64,000 nucleotides of DNA, taken from assembly GCA_037501455.1 (NCBI GenBank), contig CM074860.1, positions 41,550,501 to 41,614,500 on the forward strand, written 5' to 3'. The position numbers and the translations under genes are program-made. Shown here in pieces: positions 22,679 through 36,664 of this stretch. Position 1 is the stretch's first letter. Each line of letters begins with the position of its first letter. Below the pieces are notes generated by a model. The model was not told the DNA's origin, ran no database searches, and saw only the letters and a list, made by a program, of their open reading frames with translations. The DNA comes from Lantana camara (Eukaryota > Streptophyta > Magnoliopsida > Lamiales > Verbenaceae).

Positions 22679-24207
22679 TGTAGCAGCCGAGCGTAAGGTA
22701 CTACATCCCCCACACCGAGACCCGACCCGTATATGAAATGGAAGTCCATACACATGTCAAATCCACGGCGAATGGGGACACAACACACACGCTATGCTGG
22801 GCGGGACTAACCCTTAAATCATTCAACTCAAGACAATATAAAATCAGAGTTATAATGAAACGCGGAAGTAAGATCAACAATGCAAAACCTAGACGACTTG
22901 TATTCCCGCCTAGCACTCCTATACCTGCACAAAACCACTGAAAACAAACCGGGTTCAATCTAAAGAAGACTGGTGGGTATAAAACGGGGCACAAGATATA
23001 ATATCGCATAATTTGAACACATTCATGCAAGCCCTAATCCCGTGTGATGTTTGATAAGAATTTCCCAAGTGGTTAAAACAAAGAAAACATCAACGGGATT
23101 ATGACATTCATATTCATTCATAGTTGTTCATAAGGTTTTATAGCCCGGTGAGTGGGCGTGCACAATCTCCAACCAACACCTCGTGTAATCATAACATGAA
23201 TTATTCTTTATCACACATAAATCTTTTGTGCTCATACATATCATGATCATAATCATTCATATACACCTTCTTCCTCCGGGTGGTGGATGAGTTTGCAAGG
23301 CCCGACCACCTAATCATATCAATGCGGCTATGAGGTTCATGAGTCCTCAAAGCCCGGTTTGAGTTTCCTCGTCAAAAACTCCTTGACGAGGTCTGTTTTG
23401 CCGTAAATTGGTTGGAACTAGTATATGGGATCACCGTCAGCCCTTGCGGATAGCCACATACACTAAGTCCCTAGGACCGTCCAATCATAATCATGTCTCG
23501 CCAAAATCATAAGGTAGGGTTTCATAATTAAAAAGGGGCCAAACGTTTGAAATCATTTACCCAAATTGACTCGATATATATAAATATACTATTTTAGCTT
23601 AAAACCTTACACATAAGGGATATATCGGGTCATTTTAGCTATTAGAAGAAAAACCCACCTTTTAAAAGCAAAAGAAAGGCACAAGCGTCTCAATACTCGC
23701 CCTCGTCTCCGACCAAACCCGAATCTGTACAAAAGAAAGGTATGAGACTCAAAATGACCATATATGACGCTCGGCAATGAAGTGAATATGACATGAATGC
23801 ACAAAAGATCATATTATATCATGAAAATGTTCATGTCCACTATTAAGGAATTTAAAGCACATAATCAAATCATTCGTTCATACATTTCAATCAAATTCAT
23901 AAATTCATAAATTCATATTTCACATCAATTAACCTAAGAATTCATTTAATATCCATAACACATAATAATCGTATTTACAATTAGAAATAGAATAAATAAA
24001 ACGTTCAATCAATAATCGGTAAATTAAACACGTGAAATAGTTATCAATTAAATTCTAAAATTGAATTAAATCAAATAATATTTAAAATATATAATAAATA
24101 CATAAATAGATATATATACGTACACATATCACATAGGTCTCATGCATGCATAAGTACCTTTTAAATATACTATATACTCATATATGCATACAATACTTCA
24201 TGCATAA

Positions 24208-24262
<55 letters not shown>

Positions 24263-26174
24263 ATTCATATAATCTATGTATTACATATATTATGCATGCA
24301 CACACACACACACAATATATAAATATATATATATACAGCAACACACATGCATGCAACTCTGCACATAAACTCACGCACACCCCTGTGCAAATGAAGAACA
24401 GCAGCATGCAACAACATTATGCATGGAATTCAAAGGGTGACACAATATAGAACAAGCCGAGACACCCTCGTGTCTCGGTACAGTGAGGACCGGACAATTT
24501 GCACCCCCGTTTCTGGAAGGGAGAAGCTGACACCCCCGTGTCAAATGCATGCAGCAGTTACAGAAGCAACGCAGCAAAAATGGCGAAACAGGAGAGGAGA
24601 AAGGAGAGTTTAAACCAGGCCAAAACAAACTCAAACTTAGCAACCAAATTAAGTTAACAGCATAAGGAAATAAAGACCACAAAACTCAGCAATTCCAGCA
24701 AGAAATGCACGCAGAAAAACTGGAAAGAAAAGACAGTAGTTCAAGCGGGAAAAACAGGGGAACAAGAGAAAAGAATGGAGCAAGCCTATACATGATCAAA
24801 CAACTCTCAACACAGCTGCAAATAAGATAAAAAGAGACAACATTTAACACCAAAACAACACCCAAAACCTAGCAGCAGATCAGTACGTGAAGGGAGGAAA
24901 AATTCAGTTTGAAGTTCAATCAATACAAATCCATTTCATTAATGATATCTCAACCGATCCTTAACGACCAACAAATACCAACCTACTCAGTCATAAATGA
25001 AGTAAAAGAATCATATATATAGCATCAAATCAAGTCAGAGATCAAAGAATTTCAAGGAATCAACAAAACGCTTAAAACCTAACTATTCATTCCAATCTTT
25101 AAAATCCACATAAAAATTGAGTCAAAATTATGGATAAAAGGATGAAAATAACCAGAGATGCATGTACCACATAATCCTAACTCACCTTGTTGATTGGATG
25201 AAAGTTGATTGAGATTTGAGCTCCAAAACCTCAAGGATTGCTCAGTTACGGGAAAAACTGGGGGATGCAGAAGCTTTGGATGAATTTTCTGGTTCGTGTG
25301 AGGTTTGGTTCGAGATGGGACAGGTAAGTAATGGTAAAGGGTTGAACTAGGGTTAAAATGACACCAACCATAGTTAATTTGGTTAGGTTTTGAACAAGTT
25401 ATGGCCAATATAGTGAAAGATGGTCATTTTGATGCCGTTTCATTTTTCGGTTGGATTTCGGAGCTTCAAATGATTTCGGAAAACTATAAGGCTAAGTTTA
25501 CTAAACTCGAATTTTCATTACGAGTTCAGCGGAGTTGACGGAACTCGAATCCGAGTTCCTGAGCTCAAGATATTAAATACGGAACCAAGGGTACGCTAAG
25601 TGCTCGTTAGCCCCCGATTTGGTTCCACGATTCAAATTAAATTCGTTAACATACCAAATGAATTCGAAAACATAAACCGAGAATATAGGCATGTTCATAA
25701 CACATATATTTATGACATACTACAATTTCACGACATTTCGATATCATTTCATATAAGAACGATGCACAATTTAAACGACCATGCACATTTTCATACAATT
25801 CATGCATAATAAAAATTAAACCAAATAAATTAAATTCTAGTATTAAATAAAATTCAAGTCAACCTATTATTATAAAAATTAATTAATAATATGGTTAAGC
25901 ATGATTAATTAGCATAACACTTAATTAACAACATAATTAACATAAACCACTTAATTAACATTAATCATTAAATTAACAATAATTAAAGAAATATATATAT
26001 ACTTAAAAATAACGAAATATTTTAAAATAATATTAAATTAAAATAAAATATAATAAAATAAAATAATAACAATTTATAATAAAATTAAATATAACACACG
26101 TAAAAACAATTAATTCGCGCAATTGGGTAAACACATACGTCGTACCTTTACGTCTGAAAAGTCGGGGCGTTACA
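22679..26174 (-). repeat. GyA 3' LTR
   Basis: The 3496-bp LTR starts TGTAGCAGCCGAGCG and ends AGTCGGGGCGTTACA. It contains CACA and TATA runs (24208-24259, 24298-24312) and quasi-palindromes at about 24430-24545. Relative to the 5' LTR it lacks about 170 bp near 22876 (between short direct repeats) and one quasi-palindrome arm near 24440, and it has about 150 bp more A/T-rich DNA near 24075-24225. Confidence 0.92.
24208..24259. repeat. (TA)n microsatellite
   Basis: A nearly pure TA run of about 52 bp inside the GyA 3' LTR. The 5' LTR has a comparable run at 32510-32564. Confidence 0.95.
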
Positions 26175-26190
26175 ATCTCTCCCCCTTGAA
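26175..26190 (-). promoter_or_regulatory. GyA polypurine tract
   Basis: On the minus strand the sequence AAGGGGGAGAGAT lies immediately before the LTR start TGTAACGCCCC. It is the expected plus-strand primer site for reverse transcription. Confidence 0.85.
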
Positions 26191-26207
26191 AGAATCCATC
26201 CTCGGAT

Positions 26208-26369
26208 TCATTGCTCGCTTGGAAATAACTCAGGGTGAAACTTTCGCATATTTTCCTCCGTCTCCCACGTAGTGTCTTCGGTTTTATCACTTCTCCAAAG
26301 AACCTTGACTAGTGGAATACGCCGATTTCGAAGTTCCTGAAATTTTCGATCCAATATCTTAATCGGCTT
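26208..26369 (-). pseudogene. GyA chromodomain
   Basis: This short segment encodes KPIKILDRKFQELRNR, IPLVKVLWRS and TTWETEENMRKFHPELF, then a stop at 26208. It is the integrase C-terminal chromodomain of plant chromoviruses, which in the family is thought to direct insertion to chromatin. It is separated from the integrase frame by one in-frame TAA at 26370-26372, where GyB has a Leu codon. Confidence 0.88.
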
Positions 26370-26372
26370 TTA

Positions 26373-27851
26373 AACGAAGGTGAGATACGGTTCTAATTCC
26401 ACTTCTTCAACCGGTAGAACCTCGGACTCGTCTCGATAATATTTTCGGAGTTGTGAAACATGAAACACGTTATGAATTCCAGTCAAACTCGGAGGCAAGG
26501 CCAATCGATAGGCCGTATCCCCAACCTTCTCTAGAATCTCATATGGTCCCATATACCGAGGGTTTAATTTTCCTCCTCGTCCAATCCTTGAGAACCCTTT
26601 TCGTGGAGATGCCTTTAAGAAAACACTATCTCTAATCTCAAACTCCAAAGTCTTTCTCCGAAGGTCTGCATAACTCTTTTGTCGATCCTGAGCGGCCTTC
26701 ATCCGTTGTCTAATTATCTGGACCTTGTCAATAGCGTCTTGTACAGCCTTAGAGGGTTTTTCCTTCTTGTCCCCTCTTTTTACACCTTCCTGCTTGGTCC
26801 AATTCCATTCCTCCAAGTCAAAGAACAACGGTGATCGACATTTACGTCCGTAAAGAGCTTCATAAGGGGCCATTTCAATCGAGGCTTGATAGCTATTGTT
26901 GTAAGCAAAATCGATTAACGACAACTGTTCATTCCACGAGCTTTGAAAGTCCAATGCACATGCTCTCAACATGTCCTCCAGATACTTAATTAACCTTTCT
27001 GATTGTCCGTCGGTCTGAGGATGGAAAGCTGTGCTGAATTGAAGCCTTGTTCCCAAACACTTCTGTAATTCTTGCCATAACCGTGAAGTAAATCTGGGAT
27101 CCCGATCCGAGACAATGCTAACAGGTACACCATGAAGCCTGACAATCTCATCATTATACCTCTTAGCCAATTTACTCACTTTATCGGACATCCTGATAGC
27201 AAGGAAATGAGCTGATTTTGTCAACCTGTCCACGATAACCCAAATTCCATCAAAACCGCCTCTCACTTTTGGTAAACCCGAAACAAAATCCATGGCTATT
27301 TGTTCCCATTTCCACTCTGGGATAGGCAAAGGTTGAAGTAGCCCCGATGGCTTTTGATGTTCTGGCTTTACCACTTGACAGGTCATGCAATGCTTCACGA
27401 AGTTGATCACATCCCGTTTCAAACCATTCCACCAATAAAATTGTTTTAGATCCTTATACATTTTGTTCCCTCCGGGATGTATTGAATACCCTGACCGATG
27501 GGCTTCTTCAAGAATAATCCTTTTTAACTCTTCCGGCACAACAATTTGGTTCTTGAATCTTAGAAGTCTCGTATCATCACACCCAAACGGACACTCTGAA
27601 TCAGCTCGAGCTTTCTCAGCTAATTTATAAACCTCGGGATCAATCCTCTGAGCATCAAATAGTCTCTGCCTGAGATCCGGTTGAACTGTAATATTCCGGA
27701 TACTAGCCCTCAACTTTAACATCTCATTCTCATTTTCAATTTCCACTTTCACGTTGGACACGCTAGCTTTCTTACTAAGCGCATCCGCGACCAAGTCGGC
27801 TTTGCCGAGATGGTATCGGATTGTACACTCATAATCCGCTAAAAGTTCCAT
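26373..27851 (-). pseudogene. GyA integrase with end of RNase H
   Basis: The 493-codon frame begins at the end of RNase H (MELLADYE, YHLGKADLVADALSKK). It continues with the integrase zinc domain (H..H..C..C in EEAHRSGYSIHPGG and KHCMTCQ) and the core ([29 protein letters not shown], giving D, D and E). GPYEILEKVGDTAYRL (the GPY/F module) and HNVFHVSQL follow. The catalytic residues are all present. The frame is joined to the upstream RT/RNase H frame across a single stop at 27852. Confidence 0.93.
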
Positions 27852-29116
27852 CTAACGCCGTTGTCTCTTGTTCAATTCCTTTTGTGAAAATAAGTATTGG
27901 AGACTCTTGTGATCGGAAAAGACCTCGAATGATATTCCATAAAGATAGTGTCTCCACTTACCCAAAGCAAAGATCACAGCCGCTAATTCCAAATCATGAG
28001 TGGGGTAGTTCTGTTCATGATCTTTCAATTTCCTTGAGGCATAGGCGATTACCTTTCCATTCTGCATCAACACACATCCCAAACCTTCTTTTGAGGTGTC
28101 CGTATAAATTGTATATCCTTCTGTACCTTCAGGAAGCGCTAATACAGGGGCAGTGGTCAACTTTTCCTTTAAAAGTTGAAAACTAGCCTCACATGCCTCG
28201 TCCCACTCAAACTTAACCGCCTTCTTAGTCAGTCGAGTTAAAGGAGCCGTAATCTTTGAGAAATCCTGAACGAATCTCCGATAGTAGCCTGCCAGACCCA
28301 AGAAACTCCTCACTTCTGAAGAATTTTTCGGGCTTTGCCATTGAATAATCGTCTCAATCTTAGAAGGGTTTACTTCCAAACCTTTCCTTGAAATAATATG
28401 GCCCAGAAATGCTACCCGATCAATCCAGAACTCGCATTTGCTAAACTTAGCGTACAACTGGTGTTCTCTTAAGGAGTCCAACACAACTCTGAGGTGCCTG
28501 CATGATCTTCTAGAGTTCTCGAATAAACCAAGATGTCATCGATGAATATTACCACGAACTAATCCAAATAGGGCCGGAAAATTCGATGCATCATATCCAT
28601 AAAAGCAGCCGGAGCATTAGTCAGTCCAAAAGGCATCACTACGAACTCATAGTGTCCATACCGGGTGTTAAATCCTGTCTTCGGAATGTCCTCTTCCCGG
28701 ATCTTCAATTGATAGTATCCTTGTCTCAAGTCCAATTTTGAGTATACTCCCGAACCTTGTAACATGTCGAATAAATCCTCAATATGGGGCAAAGGATACT
28801 TGTTCTTTACAGTCATCCGATTAAGCTCCCGGTAATCTATACACATTCTTAAGGTCCCATCCTTTTTCTAAACGAAGAGAACCGGAGCACCCCAAGGTGA
28901 CGAACTTGGCCGAATATATCCAACTTTGAGCAATTCCTCTAATTGAATCTTTAACTCTTTCAATTCGGCCGGTGCCATCCGATACGGAGTCTTAGAATAC
29001 GGTTTGGATCCTGGATATAAGTCGATAACAAATTCGATCTCACAGTCTGGTGGTAAAGAACTCAAATTCTCCGGAAACACATCGGAAAAATCCTTAACAA
29101 CCGCGGTATCCTCCAA
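27852..29116 (-). pseudogene. GyA reverse transcriptase and RNase H (fragmented)
   Basis: Three open pieces cover the domain. 28868-29116 has [16 protein letters not shown] and SSPWGAPVLF. 28559-28846 has [39 protein letters not shown] and [16 protein letters not shown]. 27852-28484 has [21 protein letters not shown], the RNase H blocks [10 protein letters not shown] and [18 protein letters not shown], and [11 protein letters not shown]. The stretch 28485-28558, where the catalytic FIDD lies, is broken by stops or a shift. This cannot be active. Confidence 0.93.
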
Positions 29117-29257
29117 CTTGACTTGATCTTTCGGCCTATTGAGAAGATAAGCAATAAATCCCCGTTGCTCCTTCTCTCATAAACTTGTGAGCTTCCATAT
29201 AAGACAAGAGAGGTACCGATCTTGAGCCACTACCAATCACCAATTCATTACCCAAAA

Positions 29258-29884
29258 TCACCTTCTTCGCAAAACAATCAACATTGCCCGATGCCTGGAC
29301 AACCTGTCCATACCCAAGATAACTCCATACCTCTTCATAGGCATAACAATTAAATCAGCCGGATACTCTTTCCCTTCAATCAGAATTGAACACTCCCGAA
29401 CCAACTGATCTGTCTGAAGACTCCCACCAAGTAGCGAACTCACCAAATAACAAGAAGATAAACAAATAACAGGCAAGCACAGAGTGGCAACTAAATCACA
29501 AGAAATAAAGGAATGCGTGGCACCCGGATCAAAGAGTGTATGAACGTTCATGTTATGTATGCATAGAGTACCTTCCACCACAGCTGTAGAATCAATCTCT
29601 GCATCTTGCTCCTCACCCTCGAGGGCATAAGCACGAGCCGGGATCATTGGCCTTTGAACTCGTTTTTGAAATCCGGGGTCCTTTTCAGGACAAGTATCCG
29701 CCATATGGTCACCCTTCCCGCATATGAGACACAAATTTAACCTCCTCCGATAATTATAAAAATTGTGAGTTGGTCCTCCACAATGTGTACAAGGAGCTTG
29801 AGCCAATCTCGCCTCACTCGGACCTTGTCGATCTCTCGTTGGTGCAGGCAAAGCTTTTAGAACCAGTGGAGTTGGTCCTCCCAT
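29258..29884 (-). pseudogene. GyA zinc knuckle and aspartic protease
   Basis: The first knuckle is degenerate (CTHCGGPTHNFYNY, last Cys lost) and the second is intact (CLICGKGDHMADTC). The protease active-site block LFDPGATHSFIS keeps the gypsy D-x-G arrangement, and VILGMDRLS is the second conserved protease block. The frame overlaps the gag frame by about 28 bp in another phase, showing a frameshift near 29860-29935. Confidence 0.9.
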
Positions 29885-30726
29885 TCTTGGTTTCTTAAAC
29901 GGACCTTTAGGATGGGGGTAGCTTGAATCGTCGGTCTCTTTCCTGAATTCGATCCGGAACCTCTTCCCAATGGAGCTCTAAAAACCGGATCCTTCTTCTT
30001 GAACTCTTCCTCCTGAACCAAAGCCCTTTGCACGGTGTCGGCAAATGACTCAAAGTTGTGACCCGCCTGACCATGTCTCAAATCTTGTCTTAATCCCGCA
30101 ATGAATTTCCTCGACTTTCTCTTCTCATCCCGGGTAACATGAGGGGCATATTTCCCAAGCCTGTTTAATACAGCAAGATATTGAGTCACCGTACGCGCGC
30201 CCTGCTTCAAGTCCATGAACTCTTGTTCCTTCCTTTCTCTTACCACCTCCGGCACAAAACATTCCTGGAATTCTCTCTTGAAAACCTCCCAAGTAACTTC
30301 CTTTCCATCCACTTCAAATTTCTCCCTTGTTCTTTCCCACCACTTAGAAGCATCACCATCTAATTGAAATATGGCAAATTGAGCCTTCTCTTGCGTAGTA
30401 AACTGTCGGACTCCGAAAATCCTCTCCAATCGAATCAACCAACCCTCCGAGACCGCATCATCGATAGAACCGGAAAATCGAGGGGGGTTGTAGCTCAGAA
30501 ATACCCCATGAGGATCTCTATTATTATGGTTTGGTGGAGGAGCTGGTTGGTCTGCCTGTTGTGGTGGGGGAGCTTGAGCCCTCCTATGCTCGACATAATT
30601 AAAAACCGTTTCCATGAAGTTCCCCATATCCATTGGAGGCGCTTGTGGTTGTAGTTGAGGCGTACGGGATCGGTCATGATGACGGCGGCGCCCTGGAGAT
30701 CTCTCACGGTGTCTACGTGGTGGCAT
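29857..30726 (-). pseudogene. GyA gag
   Basis: This is the capsid precursor of the gypsy particle. I chose the ATG at 30726 (MPPRRHRERSPGR), which resembles the gag starts of GyB (MPPRRAPRNR) and GyC (MPPKRRTREN). An Arg/Pro-rich start leads into the retrotrans_gag domain, with PPRFSG, WLIRLERIF, AIFQLDGDASKWWER, FKREFQECFVP, EFMDLKQGARTVTQYL and FIAGLRQDLR. After about residue 265 the frame is lost by a shift, and the knuckle continues in another phase. Confidence 0.92.
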
Positions 30727-30940
30727 CCTGTCCAAGAAACACTGAAATGCATGTTATTTTTAGTCCATGCATGCAAGTGCAATTAATTCAATCAAAATTC
30801 AAAATTTAAAGCACACAAGCACGTAAACAATGCATATGCAACACATTGACAAGTTGTTCCTAAAGCCGAACGACTTAACCGACTCAACACGACACGAGAG
30901 CCCGGGTTTTGCAACCCTAAGCTCTGATACCACATAAGGA
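30727..30940 (-). promoter_or_regulatory. GyA leader and primer-binding site
   Basis: On the minus strand the 5' LTR ends in GTGCTACA. After the spacer TCCTTATG comes TGGTATCAGAGC (30932-30921), complementary to the 3' end of initiator-Met tRNA. The leader then reads ttagggttgcaaaaccc and runs to the gag start, and it resembles the GyC and GyD leaders. Confidence 0.88.
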
Positions 30941-32506
30941 TGTAGCACCCGAGCGTAAGGTACTACATCCCCCGCACCGAGACCCGACCCGTATATGAAA
31001 TGGAAGTCCATACACGTGTCAAATCCATGTCGAACGGGGACACAACACACACGCTATGCTAGGCGGGACTAACCCTTAAACCATTCAACTCAAGACAATA
31101 TAAAATCAGAGTTATAATGAAACGCGGAAGCAAGATCAACAAGCAATATATACAACGAGCCACCAAGCTCCAAAATAGATATACAAAATCCTTCAAGTAT
31201 GCAAGGCCACACGGCCTACAAAATCATAACGCTCCATACTATGACCATATAAAAAATAGCACTAAGAGTATGAGTGTATGAGACTGAAAAGAAGTGCTAA
31301 ACAACAATGCAAAACCTAGAGGACTTGTATTCCCGCCTAGCACTCCTATACCTGCACAAAACAACTGAAAACAAACCGGGTTCAGTCTAAAGAAGACTGG
31401 TGGGTATAAAACGGGGCATAAGATATAATATCGCATAATTTAAACACATTCATGCAAGCCCTAATCCCGTGTGAAGTTTGATATGAATTTCCCAAGTGGT
31501 TAAAACAAAGAAAACATCAACGGGATTACGACATTCATATTCATTCATAGTTGTTCATAAGGTTTTATAGCCCGACGAGTGGGCGTGCACAATCTTCAAC
31601 CAACACCTCGTGTAATCATAACATGAATTATTCGTTATCACACATAAATCTTTTGTGCTCATACATATCATGATCATAATCATTCATATACACCTTCTTC
31701 CTCCGGGTGGTGGCTGGGTTTGCAAGGCCCAACCACCTAATCATATCAATGCGGCTATGAGGTTCATGAGTCCTCAAAGCCCGGTTAGCGTTTCCTCGTC
31801 AAAAACTCCTTGACGAGGTCCGTTTCGCCATAAATTGGTTGGAACTAGTATATGGGATCACCGTCGGCCCTTGCCTCCCCGGATAGCCACATACACTAAG
31901 TCCCTGGGCCCGCGCAATCATAATCATGTCTCGCCAAAATCATAAGGTAGGGTTTCATAATTAAAAAGGGGTCAAACGTTTGAAATCATTTACCCAAATT
32001 GACTCGATATATATAAATATAGTATTTTAGCTTAAAACCTTGCACATAAGGGATATATCGGGTCATTTTAGCTATTAGAAGAAAAACCCACCTTTTAAAA
32101 GCAAAAGAAAGGCACAAGCGTCTCAATGCTCGCCCTCGTCTCCGACCAAACCCGAATATGTACAAAAGAAAGGTATGAGACTCAAAATGACCATATATGA
32201 CGCTCGGCAATGAAGTGAATATGACATGAATGCATAAAAGATCATATTATATCATGAAAATGTTCATGTTCACTATTAAGGAATTTAAAGCACATAATCT
32301 AACCATTCGTTCATACATTTCAATCAAATTCATAAATTCATAAATTCATATTTCACATCAATTAACCTAAGAATTCATTTAATATCCATAACACGTAATA
32401 ATCGTATTTACAATTAGAAATAGAATAAATAAAACGTTCAATCAATAATCGGTAAATTAAACACGTGAAATAGTTATCAATTAAATTCTAAAATTGAATT
32501 AAATCA

Positions 32507-32567
<61 letters not shown>

Positions 32568-34383
32568 ATTCATATAATCTATGTATTACATATATTATGC
32601 ATGCACACACACACACACAATATATATATATATATATATACAGCAACACACATGCATGCAACTCTGCACATAAACTCACGCACACCCCTGCGCAAATGAA
32701 GAACAGCAGCATGCAACAACATTCTGCATGGAATTCAAAGGGTGACACGCCCGTGTCACCAATATAGAACAAGCCGAGACACCCCCGCGTCTCGGTACAG
32801 TGAGGACCGGACAATTTGCACCCCCGTTTCGTGCTGGAAGGGAGAAGCTGACACCCCCGTGTCAAATGCATGCAGCAGTTACAGAAGCAACGCAGCAAAA
32901 ATGACGAAACAGGGGAGGAGAAAGGAGAGTTTAAACCAGGCCAAAACAAACTCAAACTTAGCAACCAAATTAAGTTAACAACATAAGGAAATAAAGACCA
33001 CAAAACTCAGCAATTCCAGCAAGAAATACACGCAGAAAAACTGGAAAGAAAAGGCAGCAGTTCAAGCGGGAAAAACAGGGGAACAAGATAAAAGAATGGA
33101 GCAAGCCTATACATGATCAAATAACTCTCAACACAGCTGCAAATAATATAAAAAGAGATAACATTTAACACCAAAACAACACCCAAAAGCTAGCAGCAGA
33201 TCAGTACGTGAAGGGAGGGAAAATTTAGTTTGAAGTTCAATCAATACAAATCCATTTCATTAATGATATCTCAACCGACCCTTAACCACCAACAAATACC
33301 AACCTACTCAGTCATAAATGAAGTAAAAGAATCATATATATAGCATCAAATCAAGTCAGAGATCAAAGAATTTCAAGGAATCAACAAAACACTTAAAACC
33401 TAACTATTCATTCCAATCTTTAAAATCCACATGAAAATTGAGTCAAGATTAGGGATGAAAGGATGAAAATAACCAGAGATGTATGTACAACATAATCCTA
33501 ACTCACCTTGTTGATTGGATGAAAGTTGATTGAGATTAGAGCTCCAAAACCTCAAGGATTGCACAATTACGGGAAAAACTAGGATGCAAAAGCTTTGGAT
33601 GAATTTTCTGGTTTGTGTGAGGTTTGGTTCAAGATGGGGCAGGTAAGGAATGGTAAAGGGTTGAACTAGGTTTAAAATGACACCAACCATAGTTAATTTG
33701 GTTAGGTTTTGAACAAGTTATGGCCAATATAGTGAAAGATGGTCATTTTGATGCCGTTTCATTTTTCGGTTGGATTTCGGAGGTCGAAATGATTTCGGAA
33801 AATTATAACGATAAGTTTACTAAACTCGAAGTTTCGTTACGAGTTCAGCGGAGTTGACGGAACTCGAACCCGAGTTCCCGAGCTCAAGATATTAAATACG
33901 GAACCAAGGGTACGCTAAGTGCTCGTTAGCCCCCGATTTGGTTCCACGATTCAAATTAAATTCGTTAACATACCAAATGAATTCGAAAACATAAACCGAG
34001 CATATAGGCATGTTCATGAAACATATATTTATGACATACTACAATTTCACGATATTTCGATATCATTTCATATAAGAACGATGCACAATTTAAACGACCA
34101 TGCACATTTTCATACAATTCATGCATAATAAAAATTAAACCAAATAAATTAAATTCTAGTATTAAATAAAATTCAAGTCAACCTATTATTATAATAATTA
34201 ATTAATAATATGGTTAAGCATGATTAATTAGCATAACACTTAACTAACAACATAATTAACATAAACCACTTAATTAACATTAATCATTAAATTGACAATA
34301 ATTAAAGAAATATATATATATACTTAAAATAACGAAATATTTTAAAATAATATTAAATTAAAATAAAATATAATAAAATAAAA
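30941..34383 (-). repeat. GyA 5' LTR, main part
   Basis: The LTR starts TGTAGCACCCGAGCG and is collinear with 22679-26067. It is cut at 34383 by GyB, and its last bases reappear at 50602-50629. It holds the perfect-arm palindrome GGTGACACG-CC-CGTGTCACC at 32741-32760 and a (TA)n run at 32510-32564. Confidence 0.92.
32510..32564. repeat. (TA)n microsatellite
   Basis: A pure TA run of about 55 bp in the GyA 5' LTR. It replaces about 150 bp of mixed A/T-rich sequence that is present in the 3' LTR. Confidence 0.95.
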
Positions 34384-36576
34384 TGTAACGCCCCCACCCG
34401 TACCAGAACAAGAGGAGAGCGGCGTCTCAACCCCCGCACTGAAGCACCTCTCAAGTGATGGTGTGAGCCATCACTCAAGAAATACTCCAGCGAACGGCTG
34501 TCTATCAGAACTATACATGTACAACGATGTGGCTATGCAGCGGAAAATCAGAGTATTTTAAAACTTTTCAAAACATGTGCGTGATGGCATTTAACAAGCA
34601 AGAACATATTGATCGTGTAAGAGAGACTCGGCATATCAGAACATATAACAGATTCACATATAAGTACCGATACAGCAGAGTTCAAAATATCGGTAACAGA
34701 GTAGCAGAAAGAGTATAACAAAGATACTCAAGTATTCAGAAACATATACAGAAGTATAAAGTGATGCAGCCATAAAACATATGCAGGACACAAAAGGAAG
34801 TAATGCTAAGTCCTGACTGAAACAAAAATGACAATCTAGAGCTTCAAGATACCTCTAGACTGCGGCTGCAAGACCTGAAACCACGAGGCAAGAAAACGGG
34901 AGAGGTATTAGTCAAAAGGACTAAGTGAGGGAATACTTTAAAGAAAGTACTGAATTAAAGAACTTGAAGTAAAGTTCGAAACTGTTAAATGCAATGCTTT
35001 AAAGAAAAACTTGAAACAAGTTCGGTTGATAAAACTCTTTGAATGTGATGCTGTAAAGAATGCACGTTATAAAACATTTTCATGAATGCTATCACACGCG
35101 CACACAAATGCTGTTGATGGTTCATAGTTCTTTCATAAAACGGGATAAGGGTAAAGTGAACTTTTCCAGATATGAACCATCCTTTATGAAACAGAATTTT
35201 GCCTGCAAGCTAGGCTCCTCCATCCTTACTCCAGAAAACATGATTCGGTAGAGCATCGGACCAGGATCAACGATAATTCCACGTATAGTAGAGTATCGGA
35301 CCAAGATCAACAATAACCCCACATATAGTAGAGCATCGGACCAAGGTCAACAACAACTCCGCACACAATAGACTATCGGACCAAGGTCAACAACAACTCT
35401 TACCAACGCATACAAACATGCACCATCCTCCACCGGTTGTCACTTCGGGTAGCTAGCCCTAGGCGACCTGTAAACATGTAATGGGAACAGATTTGCTGTC
35501 CGTTCCCAGACAGATTGTCCTGACTTAACAAACCTCCTGTTAAAAGTCGGTGTCAATTGTCTAAGTGTGGCGGCTGGTATTGGTGATGTCGTTGGCGCTC
35601 ACCTCCCGAGCATCACCTCCACACATAACCGCCGGGCCCAAACTGTAAACTGTATGCTTGCATTTAAGATTAGCAGTGACCAGAGTATCACTCCAGTATG
35701 CTAACTTATAACATGTGAAACTGTAACTGTAACATATGATGTTGTCTGTAAAACATATGATTCTATCTGAAAACATGTGATTCTGTCTGTAAACTGTACT
35801 TTGAAAACATATGCAAAACATGTAACTGTCTTTGAACAAGAATGCAGAACTTTGAAAAACATGTACTGTTGATCAAGGTATACTATTAAAGTATGAATGA
35901 TCCTTTCAAGAGAATGTCCCGATAAAAGGGATAGTTCAAAACGAGGTTTAGCTTTTAATTTCAAAACCTATGATACGATAGTATAATCGTGGTTCCAGTT
36001 GGAAAACATTTATAACTTCACCTCACCTAATAGTAACAAAAAGGCAGGTAGACAGATTATGCGGTGCCCTGGGGATCCCAGTGCTCAACTTTAACTCCTG
36101 TAGGTGGTGTACTAGAGTGAGCTTAACAACTAAGACCCACTACTAACCAAGATGCATATGAAATGCAAGAAACAAATGAATAAGGAACATGAAAAGAACA
36201 TGTAACACAAGAGAGTAATACCATTTAAGGTATTCAAGAAAGGTAACACACAAAGGAATACGTCAAAGTGAGTTACTCTTAACGTTAGACTATGATCTTA
36301 CTATAACCGAGTAAGCTTTAGTCAAATTATGAATCCTATCGCAAACCTTAGGTTAAGAAACAAGTCCACGAAAGAAAACACATTTTGAAAACACATTTTA
36401 GACCCTGGATATGGAAACCCTAGGTGCAAATGTCTATTAAGAAAGCACAAGCTTTAATTCATTTTTACTATTCAAAAGCACTATTCAAAAGTACTATTCT
36501 AGATTACTATTCACGATTACTATTCACAGGTTACTATTCACATGTCGGGTCAAAGGGTCGGGTCAAACCCTTACTA

Positions 36577-36664
36577 TACACACACCCACACACACACGGT
36601 AGACACACACACCATGCACGAACACACACACACACGGCATGCACACACACACACACACACACAC
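36577..36664. repeat. CA-rich microsatellite
   Basis: Imperfect (CA)n/(AC)n runs broken by 'cggtag' and 'atgcac' inside the GyB 3' LTR. Confidence 0.9.
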
